Shown here one piece after another: positions 31,502 through 42,812 of a stretch of DNA of 64,000 nucleotides. Source of the stretch: Xylogone sp. PMI_703 (taxonomy: Eukaryota; Ascomycota; Leotiomycetes); NCBI GenBank assembly GCA_021399445.1, contig JAJTUQ010000001.1, forward strand, positions 310,001 through 374,000. Reading direction: 5' to 3'. A model generated the notes under the pieces. It had not been told where the DNA came from. It searched no databases and worked only from the letters and a program-made list of their open reading frames with translations. Both the position numbers and the translations under genes were made by a program. Positions within the stretch are counted from its first letter, which is position 1. The number at the start of each line of letters is the position of its first letter.

Positions 31502-32462
31502 CTATAACTTCCCCTGTGATCCCTCCCGTCTGAGCCAGTCATTTACATTATAAGGATACATGGGGACCTTCTCTTGCAAACTTGCATCATGCGCCAAGAT
31601 AATCAACACGTTCTTGTATTCTTTCATGGCCCTCAATTTGGCTATGCTTGATACCGCGAGATCTGGATATTTGTGAAATCCAGGTTGTCCACCTGGCCCG
31701 TCTGTGACGCTGATAGTCCTAGTTTGGCTTGTTACTAGCTCCCTGTGATGACAGCAATCACCTCCCATGATAACCCACTCATCATCACCAGTTTTAGCAA
31801 AACCCATTTGGTGTCCAGGCATGTGTCCCGGTGTATCAATGAGGTAGAAACTACCATCACCGAAGAAATCGTAAGCCTTCGGGAAAGGCCCTATAGAGAC
31901 AAATCTCGGATCCGAATCGGGTAATTCACGGAATTTCGAATGCTTGAAAACAGTACCATCAAATGGAGACATGGTAGCTTCTGGCCACCCTGGTGCAGCT
32001 GCTGCGTATGAGCCCGCGCCCACAAGGATCTCTGCTCCCGGGAAACGTGTCACGTCTCCGGTGTGGTCGAAATGCAGGTGACTGAGAATAACAGCATCAA
32101 TCTGTTCCGGGTGTACCGGACCTTCCAAAAGCAGGTCGTAAGCATCCCTAGGTACATGAGGAGAGATGATATGGTAATCAGATTGAATTGCTAGAGGATT
32201 GTTTTCGAGATCCTTGTTTCTAAGCTGGGAACTATATATGTCTGTTCAAGGAACTTACTTTACGCATGCCCAGATCAAATAATAAGTTCTTGCCTGATGG
32301 ATGCCGTACTAAGAATGAGTAATCTGGAGACCAGTGCTTCACTCCAGGTTTACCATCGGAGAAAATCCATGTATCTGGAAGAATGAGCCACCCTGTTGGC
32401 AGGATGGATACTTTAACAGTGTTAATACTTTGCGAGTTTTGAAATTCAGCCATGGTACGCAT
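31502..32462 (-). CDS. Metallo-beta-lactamase-fold lactonase-like hydrolase
   Basis: There are two exons, 32462-32259 and 32212-31502, with a 46-base intron, giving 304 residues (301 if the ATG at 32453 is used). The metal-binding motif SHLHFDHTGD (H113, H115, D117, H118) and the later DTPGHMPGH place it in the metallo-beta-lactamase superfamily, near the N-acyl homoserine lactonase-like fungal proteins. Members open lactone or lactam rings with a two-metal site. There is no signal peptide, so it is probably cytosolic. The gene is divergent from the fumarylacetoacetase-family gene across 711 bases that contain a perfect GC-rich palindrome. Related fungal hydrolases detoxify plant lactams or lactones; the substrate here is unknown. 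Confidence 0.85.
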
Positions 32463-32595
32463 GTAACCTCAATCTGCAAATATAAAACATAATACGACGC
32501 AGCAAACTGATCAAATATATCCATTATTATTCTATAATCTTTAATCCTTTTCGGCCTTAGGATATATAACCACTTGCTACCACCGAGTTGGCGAT

Positions 32596-32616
32596 CCCCG
32601 CGGGATATACGCGGGG
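32596..32616. promoter_or_regulatory. Perfect GC-rich inverted repeat in divergent promoter
   Basis: CCCCGCG, seven spacer bases (GGATATA), then CGCGGGG. It lies 134 bases upstream of the lactonase-like start codon and 558 bases upstream of the FAH-family start. Its CCG/CGG-containing arms in an otherwise A+T-rich promoter suggest a Zn2Cys6 regulator site. Confidence 0.5.
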
Positions 32617-33173
32617 CGGGGTTGGTGTCGAAAGCCTATCTGTAACTCCGAGCAAAGTAATACATTCTATAGTGTAACAGACTTGTGTTCCTTGGCGTAT
32701 ATACATCTGTTTTAGGAGGGCCGTAAGTTCATGACGGTGTAGGTAGATAAATATAGAAAAGAGCAAAGAAGGATTTCAGATGCATTAGCTACACATACGC
32801 TCCCGCATTTGGCTTTATACAGAATTACCTCTAATTACATTAACGTTTTCGTTACGCCCTGCATCAATAACTATTTTCTGTATAACTCATGAAATAATAA
32901 CGCTCATAGAGTAACATGTATATGGATTTTACTATAGAGATTGCGAGTTAACCTTAATGCTTCTATATGGCTATACCTTGCGATGTTATACTCAAAACGG
33001 ACGAAGCTGTGGCTTAGACATGTGGCTTGGCTTCGGGATCTTATACGCGGTGTACCCGTCCATTCCCCGGACCAGCCAAAGCTAGCCAAGGCTATTTGAA
33101 TGGGGTCAATGAGTTGATATTTATCTTCCTTTTTGATTGCATATTTGTAGAAATTAAGTCAAGTGCTTTCAAA

Positions 33174-34173
33174 ATGGTTGTCTGGCAACGCCTAATTCGA
33201 TTCGTAGCTACTGATGGTCGTGTCCTGCGAGGAGAGCCTATCCTACCATCGTTGGACTTTGACTTGGGGGATACAACCGCCGACACAAAGCTCCAGGCTA
33301 AGGTGATAGTTGGGTCAGATATACAACACCTCTGGAGCTACCAAGGTATCTGATGAAGTTGTAACTGTAAAGCAGTTGCTTGGGCCTCTAGCTCAAGAAG
33401 ACGTCCCGATCTTAAGATGCGTCGGACTCAACTATGCAAAGCACAGTGAGCCTGGCTAGCAACTCTCTTGTTTTTAATTGTTGTGCTAATTGAATTTATC
33501 AGTCAAGGAAGCGGGGCGATCCCCACCACCATTCCCATTTATATTCTTCAAGCCCAACACCACCGTCCTAGATCACAACGCCGACGTAGTTATTCCTAAG
33601 ATCTGTCAAGATGACCAAGCGGACTACGAAGGCGAATTGGTATGCGCTAACAATTACCCCAGGTAGATGCATATCAATACTAACCAAGTTGCAAAGTGCA
33701 TTGTTATCGGACGTGACTGCAAGGATGTCTCTGAAGCCGACGCACTGTCATATGTAGCCGCCTACACTTGTGGCAACGACATCTCATCCCGAAAGTTACA
33801 AAGAGACCCTGCATTTGCTGGGCGAGTTCCTCAATGGGGATTCAGTAAGGGATTTGATACATTTGCTCCTCTCGGCCCCTGTTTGGTCAATGCCTCCTTA
33901 GTTGGTGACCCATCACAGCTGCACTTAAAGACTATCGTAGATGGAGAAGTAAGGCAAGAGGAGGGTGTATCCGATTTACTCTTTGGATGCGCAAATATTA
34001 TCTCCTATTTGAGTAGCGGGACGACGTTGCAGAAGGGAAGTGTAATCATGACCGGGACTCCTGGAGGTGTCGGTGCTGGTATGAATCCACCTAGGTATTT
34101 GGTCCCTGGGACGAAAATGGAGGTCCAGATATCAAAGATAGGAACTCTAAGAAATGGCGTAAAATTTGCATGA
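33174..34173 (+). CDS. Fumarylacetoacetate hydrolase-family protein, one apparent frameshift
   Basis: There are three exons, 33174-33445, 33503-33639 and 33697-34173, about 294 residues. FAH-family enzymes cleave or decarboxylate 2-oxo acids and acylpyruvates using Mg2+. The exons read LIRFVATDGRVLRGEP, CVGLNYAKH, FIFFKPNTT, DYEGELCIVIGRDCKDV, GNDISSRKLQ and MTGTPGGVGAGMNPP, all family hallmarks. Near 33321 the frame is off by one: GSDI runs into a stop, while the next frame gives YNTSGATKVSDEVVTVKQ and joins the remainder correctly. Splice phases confirm one extra base (or two missing) in exon 1. Either the gene is inactive or the base is a sequence error. It is divergent from the lactonase-like gene and may act with it on ring-opened compounds. 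Confidence 0.75.
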
Positions 34174-34922
34174 TTATAAAGACATTTTACTGTTCTATAT
34201 AAATTAAAAATAGATATGTGGCTCTGCCTTGATCACCGGGCCAATGATAGTCCACGAATAGAGTGTCAGGTGAGTTATGTGTTGCTGCAATAATTAGCTC
34301 AATATATGACTGAAGATGTCAATTCGAATGGCATTCTAGTCAATATCCTCCATGAAAATACATGTTCTCTCATACTATGAAATAACCTCTCAGAATGCCC
34401 GTGAGCAGGAGAATCTGGAAACCAGTGTTGTCGCATAAGTTACGGTCATATACAGTAATAATTGAGTGATCTGTGTATTGGCCAAGATGTAAACGTAGGT
34501 GGTCTATTTATACAGCAAAGTAATGGATTCGGTAATTACTGGCGTTACCGCATGGCCATCATATTATGCAACATACCTCCTCAGAGTGGCAAAACCGTGG
34601 TGTGGCATTCTACAAAAGCTTCATAGGACTATGCTTTAGGGCTTTATTTCTTACTAAGCGCCCTTTTACTGGTCTTTTACTCCATTTCCGTTTCACGGTT
34701 TATCACCTTCTCTCGTAACTCATCTATATGCTTAATTATGACTATTTTCCTTTTTATATTCTGCATGCTAAATTAGTTGATTAAACGTGTATATTTCAGC
34801 TTTAGAAGCCTTTTTGTCAGCTTATTTGTCACTATTTTGCTTGTTTCTGGCCAGTTAATCTATATCCTCTTAGATGAGTACTTTTGATGAAACCAATGAT
34901 TATATATATCAATATAACAAAG
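34174..34922. other. Intergenic, possible transposon tail
   Basis: There is no gene. On the minus strand about 34870-34620 is rich in Lys/Arg codons and resembles the basic C-terminal tail of pogo-type transposases, but too weakly to claim. Confidence 0.3.
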
Positions 34923-35112
34923 TGTCGGTTCACACGGGAACGTGGTAACTAATCGTATGCAACGTACGCCCGATATTAGGGGGTATTACGTGTATTGATT
35001 AAGGTACGAAGATTCTAAGTGTAGGCATAGCGTACGAAAGAATATAGTTACAGAATACTACCACGCCCTGCCGCCGCCTATGCCCCGGAATATTGTAATA
35101 CCGCTCTGCCTC
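34923..35112 (+). repeat. ~190 bp repeat, third copy
   Basis: It matches 15946-16133 in direct orientation and 13218-13410 in reverse. Nearly all differences from the 15.9 kb copy are C-to-T or G-to-A. There is no partner in inverted orientation nearby. Confidence 0.85.
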
Positions 35113-35443
35113 CGTACTCTTTATAGAGGTATGCCAACAGTTGCTCATGTGAAAAGCGGGAAAGTTGCAGGGAATACGAGTAGGTGCCGGTATACTCCCA
35201 TAACGCGTGGCACAACGTAAACTTTTAGTTACGGTATGCTATTTGCGTTATATGAGAGTTGATTCTCTATATCTACGTACGGTGGAAGATATAGTAGAGC
35301 CTATGGCTCGGCTACGGCTCGTACCCAATTAGGTCTAGCGTATATGTGATATTCACGTGATGGAATAAACCTGTAGGAGCTCTATTGTCATTTTTTGATG
35401 TGCGGAGAAAGATGTAGAATACAAACTATCTACGGACGAGAGT

Positions 35444-35871
35444 TATCCCCTCCGCTGGTAAAGTGGCTCACTTTTTGCACGACAAAAATATTTCCGTTTT
35501 TGTAAAATATGTCTGTATTATTGACAAAGGGACAGTCACGTTGAGTGGACATGATAAATAATCTTATGACGACTCTTTGAGTAACTTACATATACCTCAA
35601 AATTACATAATACAATTTTGCTTTTGGCGGTTGAAAGCCTGAAAAGCCCTGTAATTATAGCACATTGTAGGGCATTGATACGCTGAAGCTTACTGTAATT
35701 TTAGGCGATCTTTAGCATTCGGAATTTTAGCGCCTTAACGTCATCTCCTGAATGTCTTCTATACTCTACTCAGATGTAACCATTCTCTTGCAAGTAGTAC
35801 AGACATATTTTACAAAAACGGAAATATTTTTGTCGTATAAAAAGTGAGCCATTTTACCAGCAGAGGGGATA
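35444..35871. mobile_element. 428 bp MITE with ~70 bp terminal inverted repeats
   Basis: The left arm (TATCCCCTCCGCTGGTAAAG, then TGGCTCACTTTTT, AAAAATATTTCCGTTTTTG and AATATGTCTGTA) is mirrored at 35801-35871 with a few mismatches. The element is bounded by TA on each side, which fits a Tc1/mariner/pogo-type TA target duplication. There is no transposase inside, so it is non-autonomous. Confidence 0.8.
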
Positions 35872-36288
35872 GCTACATACAAAGGAGGTTGGCTGACCAA
35901 GCTGGATCACGTGGAGGCACGTGTATCCAACACTTTTGTCCCGAATTATATCCGCAACTGCATAATTATTCGCGACCACCTCTAGGAAGGAAGGCCATGA
36001 TGAACATAACATCTCCGAGATTGTTTCCAAAATACCTAACTAAAACCCTAGTTACAGAAGCGTATTCCTTCTCCAGACTCTTCTTTCAGCTTTGCAAAGA
36101 CCTTTCTCACTCTTATAGTAGCACATAGTTCGGCCGGTCGGCCTTAAGTAGCTGTGATTAGTAAGAAAGGCTACGGAGATGTTGACGCTATTATTCCCGC
36201 CTTGGGCTCTTTTTCTCCGCTCACTTGAGCACTCAAATCTGTGATTACCGGCCGTATTTACCTTCAGCTCCACACTTCGTCGGCGGAG
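35872..36288. other. Upstream region of Zn2Cys6 gene
   Basis: No coding feature is supported. It is the probable promoter and leader of the regulator gene that follows. Confidence 0.4.
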
Positions 36289-38497
36289 ATGGTGATTCAC
36301 GCCGATAAAGAACGACCAACACCGCGCAAACGGAAGCCTCGCCGCATACTAGCATGTGAGTTCTGCCGCCAACAGAAGCAGAAATGCGATTTCGAAAGCC
36401 CTTGTCAGAGATGTCGGAGTCGCGGCCATCCAGAGTTATGCTCCTTACTACAGCAAGACTCCAGAGCCAAAAGTGTCCTGCCAAGCATATCCAATATTGG
36501 GAGTAAAACTCCTCCTCTCGTAACGTAGGAGCAGTTGTCGATCTTCGATACACAACGTCGCTGATATGTTAGATTCAACAGCAACCCGTTAGTTAACGCT
36601 CAATCCCCAATAATCGGATCCAAATATTCATCACCAAGTAGTAATGCCAATTCCGGACCGTACTGGACGTCAAACAACGGTACGACCTCATCCACGAGTG
36701 CTCCATCACCCCTTCCACCAGGAAATATTGCCCACGTCCAGAATGAGGTATCTCCGAGATCACGACCTGGATTATTGCAGCCTTGTCCTACTCCAGCTAA
36801 TGGGATATGCCAGGTTGATGAAATGACTGGTGGGTTGGTATTCTTTGGAGCAAAATCGCGAGCTGTAACTTTCCAACACTTTTGGGAGAGGAATGCAGAA
36901 AATCTTGGTTACAGCATGTATAATAATCTGAGCATGATATCCGTCTTTGATCTTAGCAACTCCAGTGCGGCTTATCCTTTTCCGAATCTATGGAACCAAA
37001 ATACTGGGATCCTTGAGTTATACAATACCATACCTACGAATGTGAACTGTATGGGGTATGTGCTGTTCTCTTTCCTACTTTGGAGCACTCTATGTAGGAT
37101 GGACTGTTAACTTGCAATACAGGTTTTACCGTTCTTATCGTGATCACATATTCCCATTCTATCCTTCACTCATTGATGTCGATGAGTTTGAATCAACATT
37201 ATGTGATTTTCTCATTGCTCGTGAAAGCCAACTGGGCAACCCTCCTCGAAGCCCCGAAGAGACAGTGCACGGCAGAAGTTGGACTTGGATCGGGCTTCTC
37301 TTCGCGGTCCTTTCATGCGGTTGCCAGTTTTCAGATCTCCCATCAAAAGACAGAGAATTAACTTCCAAGGTCCTTAGTATGTACCGGACAACATTGATCA
37401 AATCTTAGGTACTAATTTATCCAAGCCTGTTGTTCGTTTGAATGCCTTAGAATGGAGAACCTTTTCCTGCGCCCGACACTTGAAACAATCCAGACCCTAT
37501 TGATGCTTGGATCCAGCACCAAGAATAATAAGAACCCTGGGATCTCATGGTCCCTCCTTGGTATGCAAACTGATTTAGAATCACGTCAGATTGAACGAAG
37601 TATAACTAACTGCTAGTGATAAGGGTTGACGATTAGGTTAGCACAAGGTTTGGGCTTACACACCTCACCGGAAATATTAGGGATGGATCCGTCTACCTAT
37701 GCTGCTAGAAGGAGTCTCTGGTGAGCGCATAGCAAACATCTCTGGTTCACCTGTTACTAATATACACCAGGAATGTGATTGCATGGCAAGATTGCACCCT
37801 AGCATTGGCATACGGGAGAGACCCATCGACAACATCTGCGAGCTTGAGCATACTACCTCTTGCTCATAAAGTCACCGGCTTATCTTACACGGAATGTATA
37901 ACGTCATTATGTGCAACGACTGTCGACATGTTACATAATAAAGTACTGGATATGAGCTTGGATATGCTATTTAAGACAATTCCTACCTATCAATCTTGTC
38001 TCGATCAAATACGGTCAAATGCGAAAGCGCACCTCCAAGACAAAAACCTATGCAAATCTCTACGCCACCGACTTGAACATCTAGCCTTTCGCTTGCACCT
38101 ATCATACATAACATCGGAACTCTATCGTTCCGCCCTTCATTCGCCCCCCCTGGGAGGACCTCAACAAGAAGCGTACGCAAACATCTGTGTCGAAAATCTA
38201 AAAGCTACTATAGAAGCCTCCATTGAACTACATAGGCTATCAACTGCAGGGCACCGCATGTGGGAGTTCTCATATCCCGCCATGAGTTCTGCTTTATTCC
38301 TTGGGGCATTTGCAAAACCATATAAAGGCCATGGCATAGACGATTTAATTACACGATTAATTAATACATTTTCAGACACATCACTCTCAACAATTAGAGA
38401 CATAAAATCTTTCACCGATGAAAACTGCGGACCCAATGAGAGGGCTCTATGGCTATTACGGATACTACATAAGCGTAACGCAATCAGGTCAAGCTAG
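36289..38497 (+). CDS. Zn2Cys6 transcription factor with fungal_trans domain
   Basis: There are six exons, 36289-36524, 36573-37055, 37123-37376, 37426-37560, 37624-37720 and 37771-38497, all in phase, giving 643 residues. The DNA-binding cluster is C23-x2-C26-x6-C33-x5-C39-x2-C42-x8-C51, preceded by a basic stretch (RPTPRKRKPRR). The fungal-specific transcription factor middle homology region follows, with FYRSYRDHIFPFYPSLIDVD, CCSFECLRMENLFLRPTLET, TIRLAQGLGLHTSPEI and LWNVIAWQDCTLAL. The first intron uses GTAGGA as donor and the fourth uses the second of two AGs. The protein is nuclear. It stands between the FAH-family and indoleamine dioxygenase genes and may control either; that is inference from position. 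Confidence 0.83.
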
Positions 38498-39511
38498 CAC
38501 GGACGGTATTTGATGATCTGGTGTGTCTTCATCCATTATACTGTGATTATCTTGCTATATATGTTGTTTGATACATTGTACACGTGGATAGTTACCTTTG
38601 GATCTGGATCTGGACTCGGATGGGATGAGGAGTTAACAGTGTACCCCAAAATAGTTCGAATATTTTCACTGAACTAATGTTTAGCATGGATCAGATAGGC
38701 AATTTGATACAGCTTGCAAGTTGCTCTAGATCTATCAAATAAACTGAGAGATGCTTTGAATAATTATACAATAAAAGTTATTAAAATACTATAACATAGT
38801 GATCTAAATACTAACTTAGCTGTATCCCGAGTTGAAGTTAACACTAGTACCGTTTTCAAATGTGTGTTGTCGCACCCTAGTTTCCACGTTTTACTCAATG
38901 AAGAATGAGAAAGTCCACTTGAGATTTCAGAATGGTCAGTAGACTAACTGAAAGACCTCTTCACTGCATTTACAGACTTAAACAGCTCTTAGCTTGAGCG
39001 GTTAAAAATATCTGAGCTAGCGCTACTCTCCTCCAAAGTGCAGTCTTAAAAGGTCTTGCATGCGACCACCTATTATTATGCACTATCATAAGCGTTAAGA
39101 GCTAGTGAATGCAACTCTAGTTTACAACCCCCTGCTCAGACCTCTTATCTACTTAGTTCCGGGCCTGTATGTCTACTCTGACTCTACCGGATTTGGTATA
39201 AAGGAACGGCCCGCAGAGCAAATGTACTCATTGATAACGATAAGTTAGATGTTCTACTACTCTAAATTGTACCATAAGCTTTTAGACTATTTTTATAAGC
39301 TTATAAGTTTGATTGGTTACTTATACAGCCTGGTGAAATGAAGCGTCGTATTGGAAAGGGTACACTTAAATGCACACAGCGTTTAACTAACTCAAAACAA
39401 GGAAGTAAATGACATTCAAATATCATCGGCCTCTGTGCCTCAGGCCTTTACATGCTCAGGCTTCGCTTACAGGGCCTGAGGCGTCCGGTACAGTATGGGC
39501 TGTACCGTATC
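38498..39511. other. A+T-rich intergenic stretch
   Basis: I see no gene or clear repeat between the regulator and the dispersed repeat. Confidence 0.4.
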
Positions 39512-39835
39512 GCCAACGCCCTACGGCCGTTGACTCCTTTTAGCACGCTTCTAGGCCTAAGGCCCTGTAAGCGAAGCCTGCAGAAGTCTATAGGGCCTAA
39601 GCCTGAAGTTACCGACTTTCGCTGTAAATAGATTTAGCCTTTTTACGAGTAAATTCAGCTTAGGTATTTATAATACATTGGTAGATTAACAGTAAGAGAG
39701 GTACATATATCCTTCTCACTAAAATTTTGCTTGTGTGGATGTTCAAGGCGCTCGTAGCAATAACTCGGAAATGCGAAATTATTTAATTCGAAATTGGCCG
39801 GGGTTTTGATACGAGTGTCAGATTGGTCAACCGTA
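39512..39835 (+). repeat. Dispersed repeat, copy 2
   Basis: It matches 30869-31200, starting with the GCCAACG hairpin (its right arm altered to CGTTGAC) and ending at gtcagattggtcaaccgta. Its flank (gtatgggctgtaccgtat) also resembles the end of the 19-bp array at 30.8 kb. Confidence 0.75.
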
Positions 39836-40004
39836 TTCAGTCAACCATAAAAGTTAAAAATAGGCTTAATCTTGTAGTGAACATATTAATGGAGCTATAA
39901 CTAGCTATTGGTGGAGACCCGTGACAACGTTTTACCCCACAGTAAATCTAAACAACCTACAGTCTTCTTACACTCGAGAAATGGACAAGTCTGCTCAGGT
40001 CAAA

Positions 40005-41699
40005 CTATTCTTCAAGGACTTGGCCTTCCCTCTCAGAGCAGTACTTCTCAACTTCCTTCCGCAATGTCTCCTTCTGCACCTGGACAATATCCATGACGTG
40101 CTCACATTCCTTACCAAATTCCGTAGCCTTTAGCTCTTCTTCTCGGCCTTCCCAGAGCTCAGTCATGGCGTTTAGCACGGCGGTTAATTGGTTGGGAAGC
40201 CAGGTCACGATGGGGCTGCCTCCAGTTGCTGTCGGATGAGTGGTGTTCTTGAGGATGTACTCTCTGGTAAAGCACCAGTGACGCCAGCGGAAGTTACGCA
40301 CTTGGTCTAAGGCAAGGAGGTATAACGCAGCTGAAGATGAAGCAGATAGAGCATACGACGGGAATGAGAGATCAATTGATCGATCAGCGACGTAGGCAAG
40401 GAAATCACGATGGTTACCCGGGCGGTAGGATCGGAAGTCTTTGAGGATGGCTGTGAGGGGGGTCTTTGGCATGCTGATTTGGAGGAGGTTGTCCATCAAT
40501 GGGATCTTTTATTGCTGTTAGTACACCAAAGTTTTACCTAAACATGTCCGCTTCCTTGTATGGGATCTATTGGAAGGGTTTAGCAGGATATGAGAACTGA
40601 ATGAGAACTAACCATGCTGTCATTTGCGCCAGATTCACCACGGAATGAGAGGGGTTCCTCTGAAACTCCTTCATATACCACACCATGCGGGAACATGGAC
40701 TGGCTTGTTATGCCAAAGATGAATGTCCGGAACGAAGTGTAATCGTGTGGTTTACTCTTTCCCCACATACCTCGCGACGAGTCAATTTCAGACGTCTTCA
40801 AATGGAGTACGGCGACGGAGAACACGTTCTAGACGAAGATGGATGTTACTCACCATCCATAACTTTATTGATGAGGTCCATAGTATCAACAACTAATTTC
40901 ATGGACTTATCAAGGGATTGACGATCCCTCTTCTCACAAGCATCGAGCGAAGAGACAACACCATCAACCAAGGGACCTGAGTGCTTCACCATGTCGATAT
41001 GAACTTTAACAAACCCAGCCTCAGAGGAGTTTGGATCAAGACCAAGTTCAAACGCACGGACAAGGCGGATGTTATCATAGTCGAGCCCCTTTGCAGGGTC
41101 ATCGAGGCGATAGTTGAAGAGCGCGTATGAGCCAGCATATTCCATGAATGGCTTGAACCCAGCACTAGGACATGTTAGCTCATGATGGTGTTGACAGAAA
41201 GGCCATGAGAGATATAAATTAAAGAGGTAAGTGAGAGGTAAGTCACATACAGCTCCGCACATCGTGCTATCGGTAATGCGATCACGGAAGGAAGGGTCTG
41301 TCTTCCAAGACCATACGGTTCTTTCTTCATAAACCGTTCGTGACATGGCTCAAGCAAGTACGCCGACGCCAAGAATGAGTAGTCGCGATACAAAGCATTC
41401 ATTAGAGGTAGGTTATCTTTATACTTATTGATGGCATCAGTGAGATCGGGTAGTTCCTGCAACACTGTCTCGCCCAGAGTGAAGTTTGCCAGAAGACCCG
41501 GTGTCCCATCGAGAGTCTTGATGGGCATGCGTTGGAGAATTGACTCCAACTTCTCAAATTCACTGGGAAGAGTAGTGATGGGATCTGCTCGAGGTAAGAA
41601 GCCTCTGGTGGTGGACACCATGAATGCCGGGAGAGTGGTGTCATCTGGTTTGGTGTCACGGAGGATCTCAAACGTCAAAGGAGCCTCGATCGAGCCCAT
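40005..41699 (-). CDS. Indoleamine/tryptophan 2,3-dioxygenase (IDO family)
   Basis: There are four exons, 41699-41251, 41164-40854, 40770-40613 and 40505-40005, all in phase, giving 472 residues. IDO is a heme enzyme that opens the indole ring of L-tryptophan to N-formylkynurenine. The proximal heme histidine is His382 in FRWRHWCFTREYI. FRGESGANDS (about 296-305) and GVVYEGVSEEP are family hallmarks, as is the N-terminal FLPRADPITTLP. Fungi often carry several IDO copies, for NAD synthesis and for tryptophan catabolism. Being near aromatic-ring genes, this one may feed anthranilate or related compounds into them, which is inference. A perfect inverted repeat lies 133 bases upstream of the start. 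Confidence 0.9.
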
Positions 41700-41831
41700 G
41701 ATGAGAGCTGGTTATTGGTCTGACGGTTGCGTGGATGATATGGTGTGAAAGGGAAGATTTTAGAGATGAAGAACTTGAAGATTCGGCATTTAACGTGGCA
41801 GATTTGGGGCCTTTTATCTCTTTGTGTGTCT

Positions 41832-41851
41832 GGCCGGAATGAAATCCGGCC
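41832..41851. promoter_or_regulatory. Perfect inverted repeat upstream of IDO gene
   Basis: GGCCGGA, six spacer bases, TCCGGCC. It contains CGG-N8-CCG, a form used by Zn2Cys6 dimers. It lies 133 bases upstream of the IDO start codon. Confidence 0.5.
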
Positions 41852-42812
41852 TCAAGGGTTATTACCTTCTGTTTCTAATCTATTGGCAAACGGGCATTCC
41901 CTTGAAATGGAAAATCTTTCCTGAGATCCCCAACATCGCTGGATGTCGCCATATGTTGAATTCTCAACATACATGGTCAAGTAGAGGTGAAAGGAGGTTA
42001 ATAGGGGCATCGGGAGCATCGTAGAAATGAAGCCAATATGGCACCAAAATATAACCCAAAAGCTAGCAAACCGGGGAAAACTGCAACATAGGAATAAAAT
42101 AGCCTACCAGGAACCTACCACGCCAATTTGAGCCACATCCACTGACCTTATGTTGGGACGTTGTCGCTGGATTGAGCAATGATGATGCTATACAGAATGG
42201 GCTGCTGTTGTCTGATTGGTGAATTGGCCGGAACTCTTGCGCGGTGGGACTGGTCTCGTTACGTACTAGCAATAGCACCCATAGGCCCGATTAGGCAATT
42301 CTACGCTGCCAGAGAGTAGCACGTGACTATGAAGTCACACATGAGATAAGAAACATGTGGTATGATTGGCCGGGAAAGCGAAAACCTATCCGGGCAGCTA
42401 CGAGTCGGCATGTGACTGATTACTTCTCTGGTACACTCGGGCCTATCGGTTCTGTACAGTAATACAATGGGTAGAATCGGCCGAGTCGGCTCACCGCTGA
42501 TGGAAGACAGAGAGTGGGACAGTACAGGAAAGCAGTGACTTGTTGAGTGGATAATTAACAATACATATCTTGCAGCAAGCTTCCTCCATAGCCTGAGATC
42601 GGGGAGATCTTGAGATAAGGTACTTCTGGATTAGCTAAGAACCGGGTATTTTTAGTGAATATGAACATTTATAGGCCAGCAGATACCCGTAATACTTTCC
42701 CCAGCATTGATCACAGCGAGCTAGCCATCTTGAAACAGCAGTCAACGTTGACAGTAGCTCATTTTCAGGTTGAGCTACTTGTCTAATAGCTAACAATCCT
42801 GATGTAAAAGTT
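41852..42812. other. Intergenic, nothing recognised
   Basis: This is the remaining upstream region of the IDO gene and the downstream region of the Ulp1-like gene. Only short unsupported open frames are present. Confidence 0.4.

Noticed and set aside
34620..34870. Possible pogo-type transposase C-terminal tail on the minus strand
   Set aside because: Only a Lys/Arg-rich character with stops is visible; no DDE motif or helix-turn-helix domain can be read.
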